Below, in pieces: positions 22,503 through 36,643 of a stretch of DNA of 64,000 nt. A program made the position numbers and the translations under genes. The stretch is from Ophthalmolycus amberensis (lineage: Eukaryota; Chordata; Actinopteri; Perciformes; Zoarcidae): the NCBI GenBank assembly GCA_024529925.1, contig JAFEUB010000787.1, positions 2,716,001-2,780,000 on the forward strand, in the 5' to 3' direction. Under the pieces are notes generated by a model. That model was given only the letters and a program-made list of their open reading frames with translations, searched no databases and had not been told where the DNA came from. Every line of letters begins with the position of its first letter. Position 1 is the first letter of the stretch.

Positions 22503-24349
22503 TAAGTATTATTGAAAATGGGTATATAATAAGCAGTCCTGTAAACCCTTAAAGTTAAATATGGCCTGTGAGACAAATTGAAGGAAAGCCAAAACAACAA
22601 CACAGCAGATATTTAATAAATGTACTGACAAATAATAAATCCAGCAGTAGTTGGTGGCATTGCTGATGTGATGATGCCATACAGCTCATGTCATGGTGTC
22701 AGAGTTTGGTTCCCTCAAGAGTCCCATAAACAAATCTAATATTTTATTTTGCCTGTGAAATACCAGATACTTTCACTTCTTCAGGCCTTGAAAAATCTTT
22801 CAAAGAGTTTGTTTTGATATGGCAAATATGAAGACTCGCTGTGTGCCTTCCAGATGAGTTTACCTTCCGTGCAGAGGAGCAGGTGTCATAATGCACGTGA
22901 GGCTCTGCGGAGTTCACCTGTGTGACTACCCCGGCTAAGTGCACAAATACAGACAAAAAGCTTACTCACCATCGCTTCAGAGTGATGTGATGACTGACAG
23001 TAATTGTACGTTTTGTCTGTGCATCTGTGTGCGTGTCAACTGAAAGCCCACCTGGAGACCCATATCAAGGCTTGACTAACACCTTTTAAATGTAGCTGTA
23101 ATGTCATGTGCTTTGGCTGTGCACACACAGGTTCACTGCAGCACAGTGAAGCAGTGGATTTAAACCTCAGCCTTGTCACTGTGGGGTTTTTGGGTTTTTC
23201 CCGTATGTGTGTCGGATTTTTCCTCATTTAGCTCTCCAGGTTCAAAGGCATGCAGCTCATGCAAACAAAAGACTATAAACTAGATGTGAGTGTAAATGTC
23301 CTGCAAAGGCCTGCTGACCTTCCTTATTCGGGCTGTCACGATATCAGATTTTTGCTATTAAATTTGTTTTGCTATTATCTATAGAAAATTAAAAAACACA
23401 AAATGATGGTATTAGTCAAATTCATCTTTAACTTTGTGTATTTTTTCTTTCTGGCAAATGAATAACACTTAAAATACGAGAGAAGTTACACAATTATGAT
23501 TTAAGAGGCGCTGGATTATTTACATGATATCAACAATACATTTTTTAAATATTCATGTTATTGTCAATACGGGTCTATCACCACACCCCTTGTCCTTATG
23601 TATATGAAGTTGTGAAAAGTAACAAAGCACATTTACTCAATTGCTGTGATTACATGCTTGTACTTATTTCTTGCTACTTTATTCGTTCAGGGAATTATTT
23701 AACTTTTAATATTTTTGACAGCTGTAGTCAAAACTTACTTTGCAGATTATGATTTCATATATAATTTAATTTCTTATAAAACAAGCTGTATACAATATAA
23801 TGCATCATCGTAGATTAAAATCGATTTAAAGTAATTAACTCCCACCAGCTGGATTTTTCATCCATTTTTCTGATAATCCCTCTGTACTTGTACTTGTTTA
23901 CTAAACTTGAAATTGAACTGCAGTAAACCTTTGAAGGCATAACTGTTACCTGTAAGGGATATATTTATAGTGTGGTCATGTTACTGAGTATGTGTATAAT
24001 TACTACTGTGTATCCACAGGAATGAGAGAAGGGTTGAAAGAGGTGAGTGTGTCTGGGGAACTGGGTGTGTTGAGAGATATAGTCATGGGATAACTCACCT
24101 GTGTCTGCTTTTCATTACACAGACTGTGGTGGACCCACTGTCATGGTCCTGAGTAGGAATAAACAACTGTAGAAAATAGAAGAAAGGATTGGTGTTCATT
24201 ATCAGCCTGTGGATCTTGTTGGATGCAGTCTACAGCACTTTGCATGAACAATTCCACCTCTTTCTCAGCTATAATCAGATAATATTGGTAGAAAGTATAT
24301 TGTCCTTGACTACCCTTCACATTCAAAAATACCTTCTACAAAATATGGA
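22503..24349. other. intergenic sequence, possible degraded MITE
   Basis: No gene is recognised. A GGGCTGTCACGATATCAG start at about 23331 resembles the end of a fish hAT MITE, but its partner near 23580 is unclear. A short exon-like piece with AG and GTGAGT borders at about 24021-24043 has no coding partner. Confidence 0.4.
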
Positions 24350-24955
24350 TGTAGTCTCCATGACATCACCCATTGGTTTGTGTACTGCCATGTTTAAGCC
24401 TCGAGTCCGACATTTGGCCATCGCCATCTTAGCTTTTTGGACGTCGCCATCTCTGCTTTTTGCAAACAGTAGTGACACCAGAGGGTGGAGCTAAATACAC
24501 GCTGAAAAGGACATTTTTATACAACCAAAAAGGCTACAATTATCTTTTTGAATAAACTGAAAACGCACTGTGAAAGTGTTAAAAGTTGTAAAATGAAATA
24601 ACAGACAACTCCCAGACCAGCCAACGCCCTGGTAGCGACCTGCCAATCACAAAGTAGCCACGCCCTAAAGCATACCCTGCTTTATTGTCTGTTTTACTCG
24701 AAATGGGACTATAATTTACAAAATGAACATCATGTTGTATCGAAGAAGACTTTGAAATTAGCGATTGAGACCGTAAAATCATGTTCACAATGTTTACTGA
24801 GGTAATAAATCAAGTGAGAAGTAGGGTCATGTTCTCCTAGACTTCTATACAATCTGACATCTTTTTGCAACCAGAGGATTCGCCCCATGCTGGCCATTAG
24901 AAATAATGCAAGTTTCAGGCACTAACGCATTGTCTTCATTTTTCAGTGGCTCCAG
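24350..24955. repeat. teleost interspersed repeat (unclassified)
   Basis: The sequence matches, from memory, a dispersed fish repeat that starts near GACATCACCCATTGG and contains CTCGAGTCCGACATTTGGCC, a GAGGGTGGAGCT motif and an end near GCATTG..TTCATTTTTCAG. It carries no transposase or reverse transcriptase frame. Boundaries are approximate. Confidence 0.5.
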
Positions 24956-26520
24956 TTGTTGCCCTCTTGGCTGTGCCGGCCGCTGAACTGGGCAAGGTGG
25001 TGAATCATCATTGCCAGCCTCAAGTGGCCATTCGAAGAACCGCAGCTTTTGGCACTTCCGCTTTGACTTTGTTTCTCAGCATCGGAGTTTGTCACTTGAT
25101 AGGAAATCATGTCCACAAGCAAGCTTTTGCAACAGTATAAACAAGTCCAGACAAGACCAAGACCAGTCCAACCCTCAAACCTCCCATATCAAGAATGAGG
25201 AAGATGCTTTATGAAGTTGGGCAATCCTTGTGCCTTGCAGTGTTTTTATCTGCAATCTCTGGGCAGAAGAAGCCTTCTTCGTTGTTTCAGAACCCACGGG
25301 AGATGCATGAGTGTCTGAAGTCACTATTGGGCGCCATCTTCCTTGAGAGATGGGGGATTAAATTGCAGCCAAATGCACTTGTGTCAACATCCAGAGATCT
25401 CCAATGGGAATACACACAGTGAGAGGAAAAAATGCACACAGACACACACACACATGTACGCCAAAGCCTTTCCAAACTCTACGGAAGTATTTTCAGCATC
25501 CAGGAGGCACTGCAAAGAGCACCGCAATTATCTTCATGTTATTTTTGTTGCTGTCAGTGAAATTCAAGCACATTACCAAGAATAGGGAGTAATTCAATTC
25601 GAGGATTCTCAGTGATGTTATCTCTGATTCAACGCCTGGGAATAAAGGCTGTCAGGGTTTTATCTTTATCTATGTTTTGAGTCAGCCCTCATTCACTTGA
25701 CTCAGAAAGTTTGATGGCACGATGAAGCTGGCAGTTTCTCTCGGATTTCTACATACAGATGATGTCATTACTCCCCAGTCATAGGACACACACAAAATCA
25801 GATTACGTTTACACGTCCACTCATAGGAGGTAGACTATTTTCCAGCTGGCAGTAAAATTCAAACTTGAAACCGTAGGGGTATGACTATGTCTATCACTCT
25901 CTCTCCTTCGTTGTTACTCAAAATAAATGAAATCTCCCCCTCTGACGCATTGGCTAGACAACGTTATACGACCAAGACTGACTGCAGCATCAGTGTTTGT
26001 GTCACAGCCTCGGCCAGAGACATTTTACTGCCAGAGGCCTCAGGGTACTGATGTCTTTTAAAATACAACTAGGCTTTTACTTTTCAAAGATGACGTAACA
26101 CAGAGAAGATGTGCTTTGTTTAGTAACTGTGTTGTATCGTACATGCCCACAAGTTGTAATACTACACCACTAGCATTTGAGTCACTCTGGCAAAAAGTGA
26201 GATGGACAGTAGGCCTACAGTGCCTCAGTGCATTCACAGTTAGTGTGTATGATTGATTAAAAGTCTACATGGGTTCCATCACAATAATCACAGTTTCATC
26301 AAACATGCGGATGGATAGGTGTAAGCGCTTCCACAGAGATTGACGTTTACTTTGTCCAAAGACATTCTGCTCCAATGTAACCGTCGCTATGTAAAATGTA
26401 ATGTATTAGTTTTAATTAATCAATTAAGTAATTTAGGGTTCTGGTGAATAACACTCTAATCATATGTCAAGGGAAGTTAACCGAATGCCCCCTGCTTCAT
26501 ATTTGCATTGAAATACATGT
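24956..26520. other. intergenic sequence, no gene recognised
   Basis: Contains only short frames of unknown nature, the first (24946-25140) running out of the preceding repeat. No splice-consistent gene model could be built. Confidence 0.45.
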
Positions 26521-26529
26521 TTCCTCCAC

Positions 26530-27303
26530 AGGGGTGGAAGTAAATACATTTACATTTGTCACAGTAAGAAAGTGTTTTTTGTGTAGACAACTTCTACTTT
26601 TTGTCTTTTGAAAAACTATAATTTTATTTTGAATTCTTATCACATGTATTGCACGGAACAACAAGTATTACAAAACTGCATATTCAAACTGCTTCCTATT
26701 AGATTCGCAGGGAAATGCCCCGATGAACTGCAAGAGAAGAAGCCGATGTCCGCGGCCGTAGGACGGCTGAGATCCACACTCCGGAATAAATACAAGTCCA
26801 ATGTGTAAGTTCACATAGGGGGTGTCAGGGGTGCGGAACAGAGGTCACCAGAGATAGTATTAGTGAACTGTACAAACAAGCAGTCATGCAAAAAAATGTA
26901 CAGCATCGATCTGCCTTAATGAATTTGATGCACCACTGGCGAGCACGCCAAGTGACACGCGGAGCTCAAGACTCACAGAATTGAATTCAGGTGAGTTCAA
27001 CAACACACTCACTCTCCATGAGAACGTCAACAAGCACTGCACAGAGCCGTACATTGAATTTAGTGTTGGTTTGGACATCAGGGGTCATGATGCTGATGCT
27101 ATTCCGCTAGTGTATACGTTGGCATTTCATGCAATTTATTTTGTAGCCTAAATATGTTCTTTCATTTAACAGTAGTATCATATATATAATCACCTTTTAC
27201 TTTTATTTAGGCTAAGTACATTTTTACACAAATACTTTTACCTCAGTAAGTAACGGTACTTTCTCTTTAGTACAATAGTCTAATAGCTACTCTTTCCACC
27301 TCT
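26530..27303. mobile_element. degenerate hAT-like element enclosing an exon-like segment
   Basis: The ends form an imperfect inverted repeat: CAGGGGTGGAAGTAAA on the left and, reverse-complemented, CAGAGGTGGAAAGAGTA on the right. These resemble a fish CAGTGGTGGAAAGTA family. AAGTACATTT and ACTTTTAC motifs occur near both ends. No 8-bp target duplication is visible. The interior contains the exon-like stretch at 26715-26803, described separately. Confidence 0.45.
26715..26803 (+). other. exon-like segment of unknown origin
   Basis: A GC-richer stretch after a TTCGCAG acceptor-like site reads GKCPDELQEKKPMSAAVG then RLRSTLRNKYKSN and reaches a good donor, AATGT|GTAAGT. The composition and charged, helix-like sequence look coding. 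I do not recognise the protein and saw no partner exon. It may be a host gene fragment captured by the surrounding element, a lone exon of a longer gene, or chance. Confidence 0.3.
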
Positions 27304-27342
27304 GTCACTAGTGTGAAGTAGCCACAATTTTGTTTTAGCATC

Positions 27343-27654
27343 AGTGTAGTCTCGGGCTGCAACTAACAATTATTCTAATTGTCGATTTATCTGTCGATTG
27401 TCTTCTTGATTAATCGATTAGTTCTTTGGTCTTAAAAATGTCGATCAGTGTTTCCCAAAGACCAAGATGACGTCCTCAAATGTCTTGTTTTTTTGCACAA
27501 CATAAAGATATTAAATTTACTGTCACAGAGGAGTAAAGAAACTCAGAGAATCACTATATTAATATTAATATACCAATTAATCGATTACCAAAATAGTTTC
27601 GATTAATGTAATACTTGATAACTAGTCGCTTAATCGTTGCAGCTCCAGTGCAGT
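27343..27654. mobile_element. hAT-like MITE
   Basis: A roughly 296-bp element (27351-27646) with terminal inverted repeats: GGGCTGCAACTAA on the left, and GAGCTGCAACGATTA when the right end is reverse-complemented. Internal CGATTAATCGATTAG-type motifs are typical of this abundant fish family. Near-identical 8-mers AGTGTAGT (27343-27350) and AGTGCAGT (27647-27654) flank it as a probable target duplication with one difference. Confidence 0.8.
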
Positions 27655-29630
27655 CATTTTCCTACAGCTGTTGTGAGTGTGTTGCTGAAGGAGAAGAAAA
27701 TAGAATTTCAGCTAGAGGGAGGGTTGAGTTCAGAGCAGTGGGTTGTTCACTGTGAGCAGCTAAAAAGAAAGTGTGATCGTTGTGGAATTACGTGACAAAA
27801 AGATTGGTGGGGGGTTGTTGCGATTGGGTCAGGGACTTGAATGACACTGAGGTGACGCAGGAGCCTCACAGCAGAACCCGTGGGTTCAGTCTATTAGCAA
27901 TCAACTGCCTAAGCATTGGGGGGGGGGGGGACTGCAAGCTATAGTAAGCCAATTAGGGCAAAGCATGTGCATGGTGGTGTGTGTGTTCATGCATGTGTGT
28001 CTCTTTGTTCATGCATGTGTGTGTTTCTTTGTTCATGATTATTTTTCTCTCAGGGCAAGTGAGAAAAACACATAGAGCCTCTTGAGACCAAGCAAGCTCT
28101 TGCCACAATAGTCAGTATTCAGTGAATTAAAGGATTTCATGCGATATCTAAAAAAGTACAGAATGACTGAGAAAGATCGTCATAGTTTTGTGATTCCTAC
28201 GTATTACGCTGCACTTGACCTCACAAGGATTGAGAGGCCCAGTGCTGATAGGTAAATACAACCAAATGACAAGAGAGACATTTGTTTGCCAAATATTAAC
28301 TAAGGATGTTTAAAAGGTTCCTTTTGTTTCCTGGAATAGACAAAAAAGTGCAGCTCTGAGCAGCTTTTGTAAGGTTTTAAAAGACGTCAGGAGAAATGAC
28401 AGCTCATTATTCAGCTGTTGGACCATTATTGAACTCTTCTTCACAACTTCAAAAGCTTTTTTCTCACGTTCATGCTGAATCATTTTGGCTGCCCAGGAAT
28501 GGGATGAGAGCTGAGTCAACTGCTAAGACCGATAAGCACATTTGCTGCATCACTGTCCCAAGCATGTGTACAAAATACCACTTAACAATAAGGCAATGTT
28601 CAAAATATGCTGATATACTTTTAAGCTGTCAGTATTTGCTCTATTGTGGTTAATAAATGACTGCTCAGTGCTTTAAAATAGAAATAATCAACAAACAAAC
28701 ACAAAATAGATGTTATGTTGCCAGGTAGTAATTAAGGTGAAGCATCTCTTTGGCAGAATCCAGACCAAAACATATCTATTGGTGACTTACAAAGACTGCT
28801 AGACAATGTAATTGCACCAACTACTATACAACTACTATTACTATGTCTGTAACTGTGGATTGTTGGTGGTACATAAAAGGCTCTGCAGCTGCAGATGGGT
28901 GAGTGCGTAAGTGATCACACCTTTCCTTCCTTGGTTGTCTAAGCACGAGGCTTCCTGCAGCCCAAATTATCCCAATAGTTGTTTTCCTGCCAGACTGTTT
29001 CCTCAGCTATTGAGCCATTGCTAGCTTCTTACAATGGGAATGTGCAGCTGCAGTGACCTAGCTTTGTGTGTTATGTTCAGCAAAACTGTTTTGTTTTGGC
29101 AGGTTTTAATTTCACCTTCCTTTAACAAACTAACTTTAGACTTCGTTAAAATCCGTCTTGTTTTTTTTTATTAACAACTCACTAACTTGCCTCACTTGCT
29201 CACTTGCTCACTCGCCCTTGCTCTCTATCTCTCTGTCACACGCAGTGTTTACCCTCCACCAGTGGGTGGAGCGGATTTAACAACGCTTCCTGCACAACAG
29301 GAAGCAGGGAGCAGGGCAAGAGAGATGGGAAGGGCTCAGAGGAGTTGATGGATGAACTTGTTTTACCCCATTGTCTCTGCTTTCCTCGACAGGTGCACTT
29401 GAGCCTTTAGTAAGATAACAAAAACGGTTTGTTTTTCCAAAGATTAGACATTATTTTGGTGTGGAAGGGTTTTGTGGATTCAAATGTTTACCAGCTATGT
29501 ACGTAAAATTGTGTATCTGAAAGTTTCTCTGTTACAAAACTGCAACGTTCTGATTAACTACAGAGAAGCGATGGTTAAGGAACACGAAACAGTGCTGACA
29601 AAACTGGGTACTTAACAACTACATTAGTAT
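27655..29630. other. intergenic sequence, no gene recognised
   Basis: Contains a G run near 27919-27930 and a short tandem of TTCATGCATGTGTGT-type units (about 27988-28037). No coding signal was recognised. Confidence 0.45.
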
Positions 29631-29636
29631 TTATTG

Positions 29637-30113
29637 TTGGAATGCTGTTAAGCATTCCAACTATTGTTCTTCAAATCTTTATTCAACTTCTATTTCTTCC
29701 GTCCCACCTCTTCTTCTCCTTCATATTTTAAGCTACAGAAACCGTTCAACTATTAAAATGTTCAGCTCTTTCAGGAGAGGGGTGCTTTGACTTTTCATAT
29801 TTGTAATCTTTAAACTTTTTGAATTAAGCTTTTTGCAATTTTCTTTTGAATGGGATCTCTATGGAGAAAATCTTCAAATCCTGTTATACTTCTTCAACTT
29901 TCAAAGCCTTCTTCTTCTCATACTTTCAGCTACAGACACCATAGTTAGACATTTCAACAAGAAGGTTTTTCAGCAGTGCAGTTTAAATGCTTTCGGGCTT
30001 CAACATTTTTCAGACAGATAGTCTCCCATTTCTTAATTTTCAGCAATTTTTTCACAATTAATTTCAGCTTTCAGCATTCCAACGCATTTTCAGCAGGAAA
30101 TGCATTTTCTAGT
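29637..30113. mobile_element. dispersed fish repeat with terminal hairpin, possibly Helitron-like
   Basis: It begins with a perfect hairpin, TTGGAATGCT-GTTA-AGCATTCCAA (29637-29660). It ends with CAGCATTCCAACGCATTTTC and then GGAAATGCATTTTCTAGT at about 30113. A CTAG end next to T is compatible with a Helitron 3' terminus (CTRR), but the class is uncertain. The body is a T-rich, CTTC-rich non-coding stretch. Confidence 0.5.
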
Positions 30114-33100
30114 TACTATCATTTCTTCCTTTCATGATTAACCTAAATACATGAATTGACCAATTAGGCAAATTTTGCGAGTCTAGATTACATTGATCTC
30201 ATTGAAATTCAGCCCCGTCACAGCACTAAACACTAAATAACATCAAGCAATGTGTACTTTAAAGAAAATATGATTTTTAATGGGATCGTAAGAGACACTT
30301 TTTCTCACAGCTGAAAGCAAAACGTAACACATGCTGAGAAGTTCACCTCACAGGTGCAAATTTGGAATAATTAGTTCTCAGAAAACACTTCTATAACAGA
30401 AGGTCACCAATGAATTGTTTTGCATATGGAAGCGGTTGAATTTATGTTATACAAGAAAATAAAATAAAAATGTATTTATTCCTTTTTGTGTTGTGAGGAT
30501 CAATGTGTAAAGATTATTCAGAATTTTTGACTCTGCAGTAAGATAAATATAGGCGCCATACACAGTGTAGTTAGTAAGTGCGTTTATTTATGTACCACCT
30601 TTCAAAAGTGGGTGTCACAAAGTGCTTCACAACAGGAAAAGACATATAATGTAGAGAATTCGTAAGTGATAAGAAAGGAGATGTGCTTTTAAGGTTGTAG
30701 CTCAAATGCAGTCTCGACTTGAAGATGCACTCACATTGACGATGTGCTTTTATGATGATGTTTTGCATTTTAAACCACTTGTGCGGTGCAAAGTAGAGAT
30801 TTTCCTTTGATGACGCAGTTGTAGTCACTGATAACATATTTTTCTTGATTCACTGAAGTTTTGTAGAAATAAGAGACTTTTGTTCATTTTTACTTATTTT
30901 GCTCGGCTGCCATTGGCCTTGACCATGACAAATACGTATGTAGCCTATGTTTTCTTCAGGAACCGTTGACTTAAAATCTGAATAAGACAAATGGCAAACA
31001 AGTTTAATGTTATTGCATTAAAAGCAAAACATGAACCTTGGTTGCTGAGGTTGCATTTCTTAATTACGGAGGTGTCTCTTACTCAAAGTTCTGTTCCAGC
31101 AGTTTGTGATATGCTGCTTGTGTAAAGCTCAGTGTTTGTGTTGTAACAGGATCAGTTGACTGCTCTGCGTAGGCTTGATTTTGAGGTGCTGCTACAGAAA
31201 ATGTCTAGGCATGTCTGACATGCATGCAAGAATAAATGTCAGACTGAACGCAAGAATGAATTCCTAAACTGTTTGTCAGGCAGCGATGTTGTCTTGCTCT
31301 CCTTTACACTGTCAGAGCTAGACAAATTAAAACTCAAAACAAAATAATATTAAATGCAATTCATTGACAAAAAGTCAGAAAAAATACTTTAAAAAAAATG
31401 TATTGAATTTATTTGTTGTATTGTTGTATTTTTTCCTTGTCTCAAAATCTGACAACAGATGAGACGAGCTGCAGATTCATTCGTGAAGCATAACCCAGCA
31501 GAAGAGAAGAGAGCACACATCCACATGCCGAACATTTCATTGTGTTTCCTGAAGCATCATTATTGCTGTGAATGCCTTTAGCTTGTTCGTACCAGTCATC
31601 AGTTGCTCAATTGCATACCAACAATACCAAGGCTGACGCACTGTTTATAGCAGGTAGACAAAGGAGAATTAAGGTGAGACTGCACCAACCTCGACTTGTG
31701 GCATGGTAGACATACCACAGACATGTTTTAAACTGTAATAAAAAGCAGGAAGAAAATCGCACATTCCTAAAACCTACAGTATCTGCATTTTTTTCTACGA
31801 ATGACAGGCGTTGCTTACAATCCAGGCTTAATACAGAGGATAATTTGAGTGTCTAACGTGTCCTAGAACATCACTGCACTCTCACCGGACCCCAGAATAA
31901 TTTTGTCACGGTGCTCTGAAAGGCTTTGTGGGAATACAACGACTTTCATGCGGGTCAGAGAGAGAGAGAGAGAGAGAGAGATCTCCATGTCAAGAGGCAG
32001 TGTGATTGCTATGTGCTTTAACAAATAAGTTGATGTACAGGCCTTCAAATAAAATCTCAAGCAAGAGATGTTGGGCTCATACAGGCTGCCAGTGATGCTG
32101 CTGGGGACATGTGTGTAATATCCGTGCTCAGTTTTGTTTGTGTGACACGAATCAGCCTTTCAAGCCAGACAGGTTGATAATTGAGAAGCACAACATGCAC
32201 TTACAGCCACAGGACAAAAACAGCACTTCAACGCAATGACAAATACTGAATGCAAGTGGAAACCTTTCTGAGTAGCTAAGCAGTGAAGTTTACAGGGTTC
32301 ATCGTATTGATTATTCTGGGTAGCAGAGAGGCGACACAAACCTCCAACTTCTCAGCAAGGTCACCAACTTTATTGTGCCCTGGTGTTGTGTGGAAAACTG
32401 CTCACGCCATGTGTAGCATACAATGATTGTGGTTGTTCACGGCATGATGGAAAAAGCAGATCATAGTCTCCCTCATTAAAATGATGTGAGTATCTCTGGT
32501 GTCACCAAATCAACCAGGACTTAAATCTTAAGGATTTTAACTTTAATGCATTTCAAGACTATAATGTTCCAAAGTTAAAATGACTGATAACAACAGGCAA
32601 TGCGTGTCTGACCAGCAGGTGACATGCAAGTTACGTACGAGGACTACTGGAAGTGATACGAAGCTGACTGAGATCACACAGATTGCGGTGGTGACAGATC
32701 TGACATCTTAAAATCTGAGCCTTGGGCTGTGAGCTGGTGCCTCGTGGGACGACAGAGACAGAGAACTGACTTGTGTGTGTAAGTGTTTGTCTTCCATGTT
32801 TGTACTGCATGTCCACACATTGTCACAGACCTGCGACAGATTTCAGCGACATCAAGCCTTTTGAAACTCTTCACAGCAATGGCCCGAGGGTCAGATCTCT
32901 GCTATCGTTTCTCAGAGCTGCCCCTGTTTTTGCCGTATAGCTGACTTGACTGCAAGAGAGTGAAAAACATGGAGGCTGGGCTCCTGCAGCAGCACTGTAA
33001 TTATCACATTTCCCAAGCAGGAGCCGAAGCATCCTGCTTTGCTTGAGTTGGCACTGAAGTGATAATTAGCATCTTCTGCTCCACTGAACATTTGAATGTC

Positions 33101-36100
33101 TTTACAAATGCCATCTTGGTTACCAAAATACGGCAGGTACTCCGTGAAAAAAAGCAATGTTACAGTGCAGCCCAATCCTCAAGAAAGCAGTATTTATGGT
33201 ATATGTGGATTTGACATAAAATGCATTGTTGAATATTTAGGCTGGGGTACTTTCAGGACACACATTCAACCGTTTTGTTTTGGTAAATAAAGCTGTTGTG
33301 ATTTGCCGTGTCATAATTCCAGAATGATTTTTCAAAGTGATGTGTGTCGTGCTGTGTCTTCCCCTTTCTCCTTCTCTTTTTGGTGTCGTGCTGTTGAACA
33401 CTGTGTTTGTGTGTTGTGCTGTGTCGTGATGTCTTGGGTAGGACTGATCAGACACGGAGGCAGGACTACAGCACTGATGAAATCTGTCAGCACCGACTGC
33501 ACTCGGGCAGCTCGCAGTGCTACTTACCACCACACAGGAGAGGCAGAGAGATAGTGGGGTAGAGGGTGGGATGGGTGGCTGGTACATGAGATAGATAGGT
33601 AGAGATTTAATGTGTGAAGGTTGTGTGTGTATGTGTGTTCGTTTGAGTCATTACACAGTGATGAATAAAGTGTTCTGCCGTGCTGGGGCGCCTCACTCCA
33701 GCGGGTTCAAACCAGCGGAGCAGACAGCCACAGCCTCCTTGCTTAGACCTACTGGGACTGAACAGAATACTAATGTGCACAGGCGGCTGAGTGAGAGGCA
33801 GAGATAGAAGCGACAGAGTGATGAAAAGAGTGGAGTGCGGAAGGGGAAGCTAGTGTGAGAGGGAAAACACAGGGAGGGGAATTAAAGACTGGATGCGAAG
33901 AGAAATCCTTAAAATCACGAAGGTACTGAAGACACGACATGGTGGAGAAAAGTGAAGGGTCATAGAGGTGAAGCATGAATCATAAAGTGCAGTGACGTGT
34001 GCTGTATAGTTTTTTGTTGTGCTGACAAAGACCTCGTCTTCTCAACAATGTCATATTACAGGTCATATTGAGGTCAGCTAAAGTAGCCATTATGGAGTTT
34101 GTGAGCGAGGAACTACATCAAACAGAATCAGATACGTACGAGTTATAAAGAGTGAGAGTTCATGGGATTCTTATGGCTCCTTGTGAAGCCAGCATTGGTG
34201 GTTGGCACAGGTTCAGTCTTTGTTCTGATTCATGTTCCTCATTAAGTTTGTACTTGTAGGGACAAATCACGATCACGATATCTTTTAAATGATTACAAAT
34301 GCCATTTCAAACAGTTCATTTTCAGTATATGTTGAGGAAAATATTAAGGATTTAGATAAAAGCTGCCGTGGCAAATATGTTAGGGTTTGTAGAATATCTT
34401 GGTATGAATCATGAAAATAGCTATTACAAAAACATGTGACAATGAAAGATTGAAAGTATCCTGGGGCAATGTGCTGAATACAAATCCTGATGCCGTCTCA
34501 CTTTCCGCTGAGCTTCCTCTCCATTTATCACCTCTCTACTGACGACCACTGAATGCAATTCAAGTTAACAATTCAATAACAAAACAAAGTGATGGATTGT
34601 TCGAGTCATTCCAATTGGGTAAGAAGCAAGGATGGTTGCATAGTTAAGGAGAGAATATGACATGCTCACTACTGAGCTTGCCATTCTTTTTACTTTCTTA
34701 TCACTGCAGCTTCAAAGTTGTTGAGCTGCACTTCCCGAATACCAAAGCAGGTACTTTCTGTTGTTCACTGATTCCAAACATTACCACGGTTCTCATGTAG
34801 GGCGTTTACGTGGTGTGACATTTTCATGTCACGGATGGGTACGTTACATTTTTGGTGATTCATTCTGCAGGTTGTACCTGACATTTTATGCTCTATTACC
34901 AAATGCAGCTCTTCTTTTTTCATTAAGATGTCTGTGATTGGATTTGTGCTGCCATATATGCTTTTTCGTCCTTGCTTTTTGGCCTTTGTTTGAGTCCTGC
35001 GACAATAAGTCCCCCCAGGTTATATTGCTGTGGCACAGATTATGTAACTCCAAGGGGACATCGCAAAAAAAAAGAAAAGAAGGTCCTCTTCCTCTTCATG
35101 TGTTTGTTGTGGTTTTCTAAGATCCAGCTGAAGCATTGAGATTCTAATTCAAATTCACCACTGACCCTTTGAACTACACAGGTTTCACATTTAGTTATTC
35201 ATAATTATTTCAGGCCGACATCCCTGCAGTACCTCTGTTCTATTTAAAAGAACCAAATAAGACTATAACTCAATCAGAATGATTTTGTTTGAAGAAAATG
35301 TTCATTAGGTGCTGAAACACATACATCAAGGTATGCTGAAAGGCATAGCCGCATTATGAGACAGTGGGTCCCTGGACCAAGGCACGTACAGCACCCCCCA
35401 GAGCTATTCTGCTGTCAAACATATTTAATATACTGTATTTATTATATTGTGTTACCGTAGCCCAACGTGTGCTGTGCAGCTGGATTTTTTAAAGGAACAA
35501 TGAACACAAATGTGATGAAATAATTAGATCAGAAGCTGTGTCAGCAGACACTCAATATATAAGTATCAATAGCAAAATATGTGAGAAATAAGTGTTGATC
35601 ACAGTCACTTCTGGCTTTGGGGAGCCCTTGGGCTTCAGAGCCTGTGTCCTGGTAAACAGCCTGTTCGGTAATCCATTATGCTGAAATCGCATCATGGTCA
35701 ATTAAGGCTGCTCAAAGGTGGGTCTGAAAGAATCATTTGCCCTTTAATTCTGAGGGACACAGTTACCCAAAAGTAATGATACAATACACCAGAAAAAAGC
35801 CCCAAAAGTAAATGAAAAAAAACAAGACGAAAATGTGTTCTCTTGTAATCAATTACAAGTCAAGGGAAATCTCAAATCCACAGCGTTATTAGACTTCCTG
35901 AGAGACTGAACAGAAAAAAAACGTTATCAAACAATGCCCTCCAGTCTCACCATGCATTGCTGTGAAGATTGTTACCGTGAGGAACTCCACCAAAAACACC
36001 GACCACCAAAAACACTGACCAGTCACATCAGTGTTTTTGCTTTAGATCGTCATAACTTCGGTTCAGGTCACGGTATCCACGATGGCACGCACACAAAGGA

Positions 36101-36575
36101 TGCATCAAGGAGCCGTTTGTTCTGAAGGTCAGCTCTGTCAACGACAGCGTCCCCTGCGTACACGGGTTACTTCTGGTGCTGGCACTGCAGCAGCTCAACA
36201 CACACAACAAAAGAATACAAAATCCTTGCTCGACACACATGATAAACAACAGACGATGCAGATGAGGAAAACGATGCAGACTATGCTGTGATGACGATGG
36301 TGTATTTAGGTCATGTCATTTGATTACAAATATTGGGAATAAGGATGATATAAAACATATGTAAAGAATGATAAAAGTAATAAAGCTAATGGTAATAATT
36401 ATAAAGATGTTTATGATATTATTACTGGATGTAAAACAGTGATATCTTGCTATTCATGCTGTACAGAAAACGTACCTTTTCACTTGAAAGAAGCAGCCAG
36501 TGTTTACATGTTTGTTCCAAGCCTGAAGGTCAGTCAGATACTCTCTGCACCACTGTAGCCCACTGGTGCCTACAG

Positions 36576-36576
<1 letters not shown>
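30114..36576. other. intergenic sequence, no gene recognised
   Basis: AT-rich non-coding sequence. The only bounded repeat is the AG tract at 31957-31981. Short frames carry no recognisable domains. Confidence 0.45.
31957..31981. repeat. (AG)n microsatellite
   Basis: About 12 AG units. Confidence 0.95.

Positions 36577-36638
<62 letters not shown>
36577..36638. repeat. (CA)n microsatellite, about 31 units
   Basis: An uninterrupted CA tract. Shorter CA runs follow around 36764-36782. The threonine/histidine frames across it are artefacts. Confidence 0.98.

Positions 36639-36643
<5 letters not shown>

Noticed and set aside
24021..24043. Micro-exon with CCACAG acceptor and GTGAGT donor
   Set aside because: No neighbouring exon in compatible phase could be found. 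Such pairs of sites occur often by chance.
24946..25140. Open frame with a hydrophobic start
   Set aside because: It begins with GTG inside or at the edge of a dispersed fish repeat and has no partner exon or recognisable motif.
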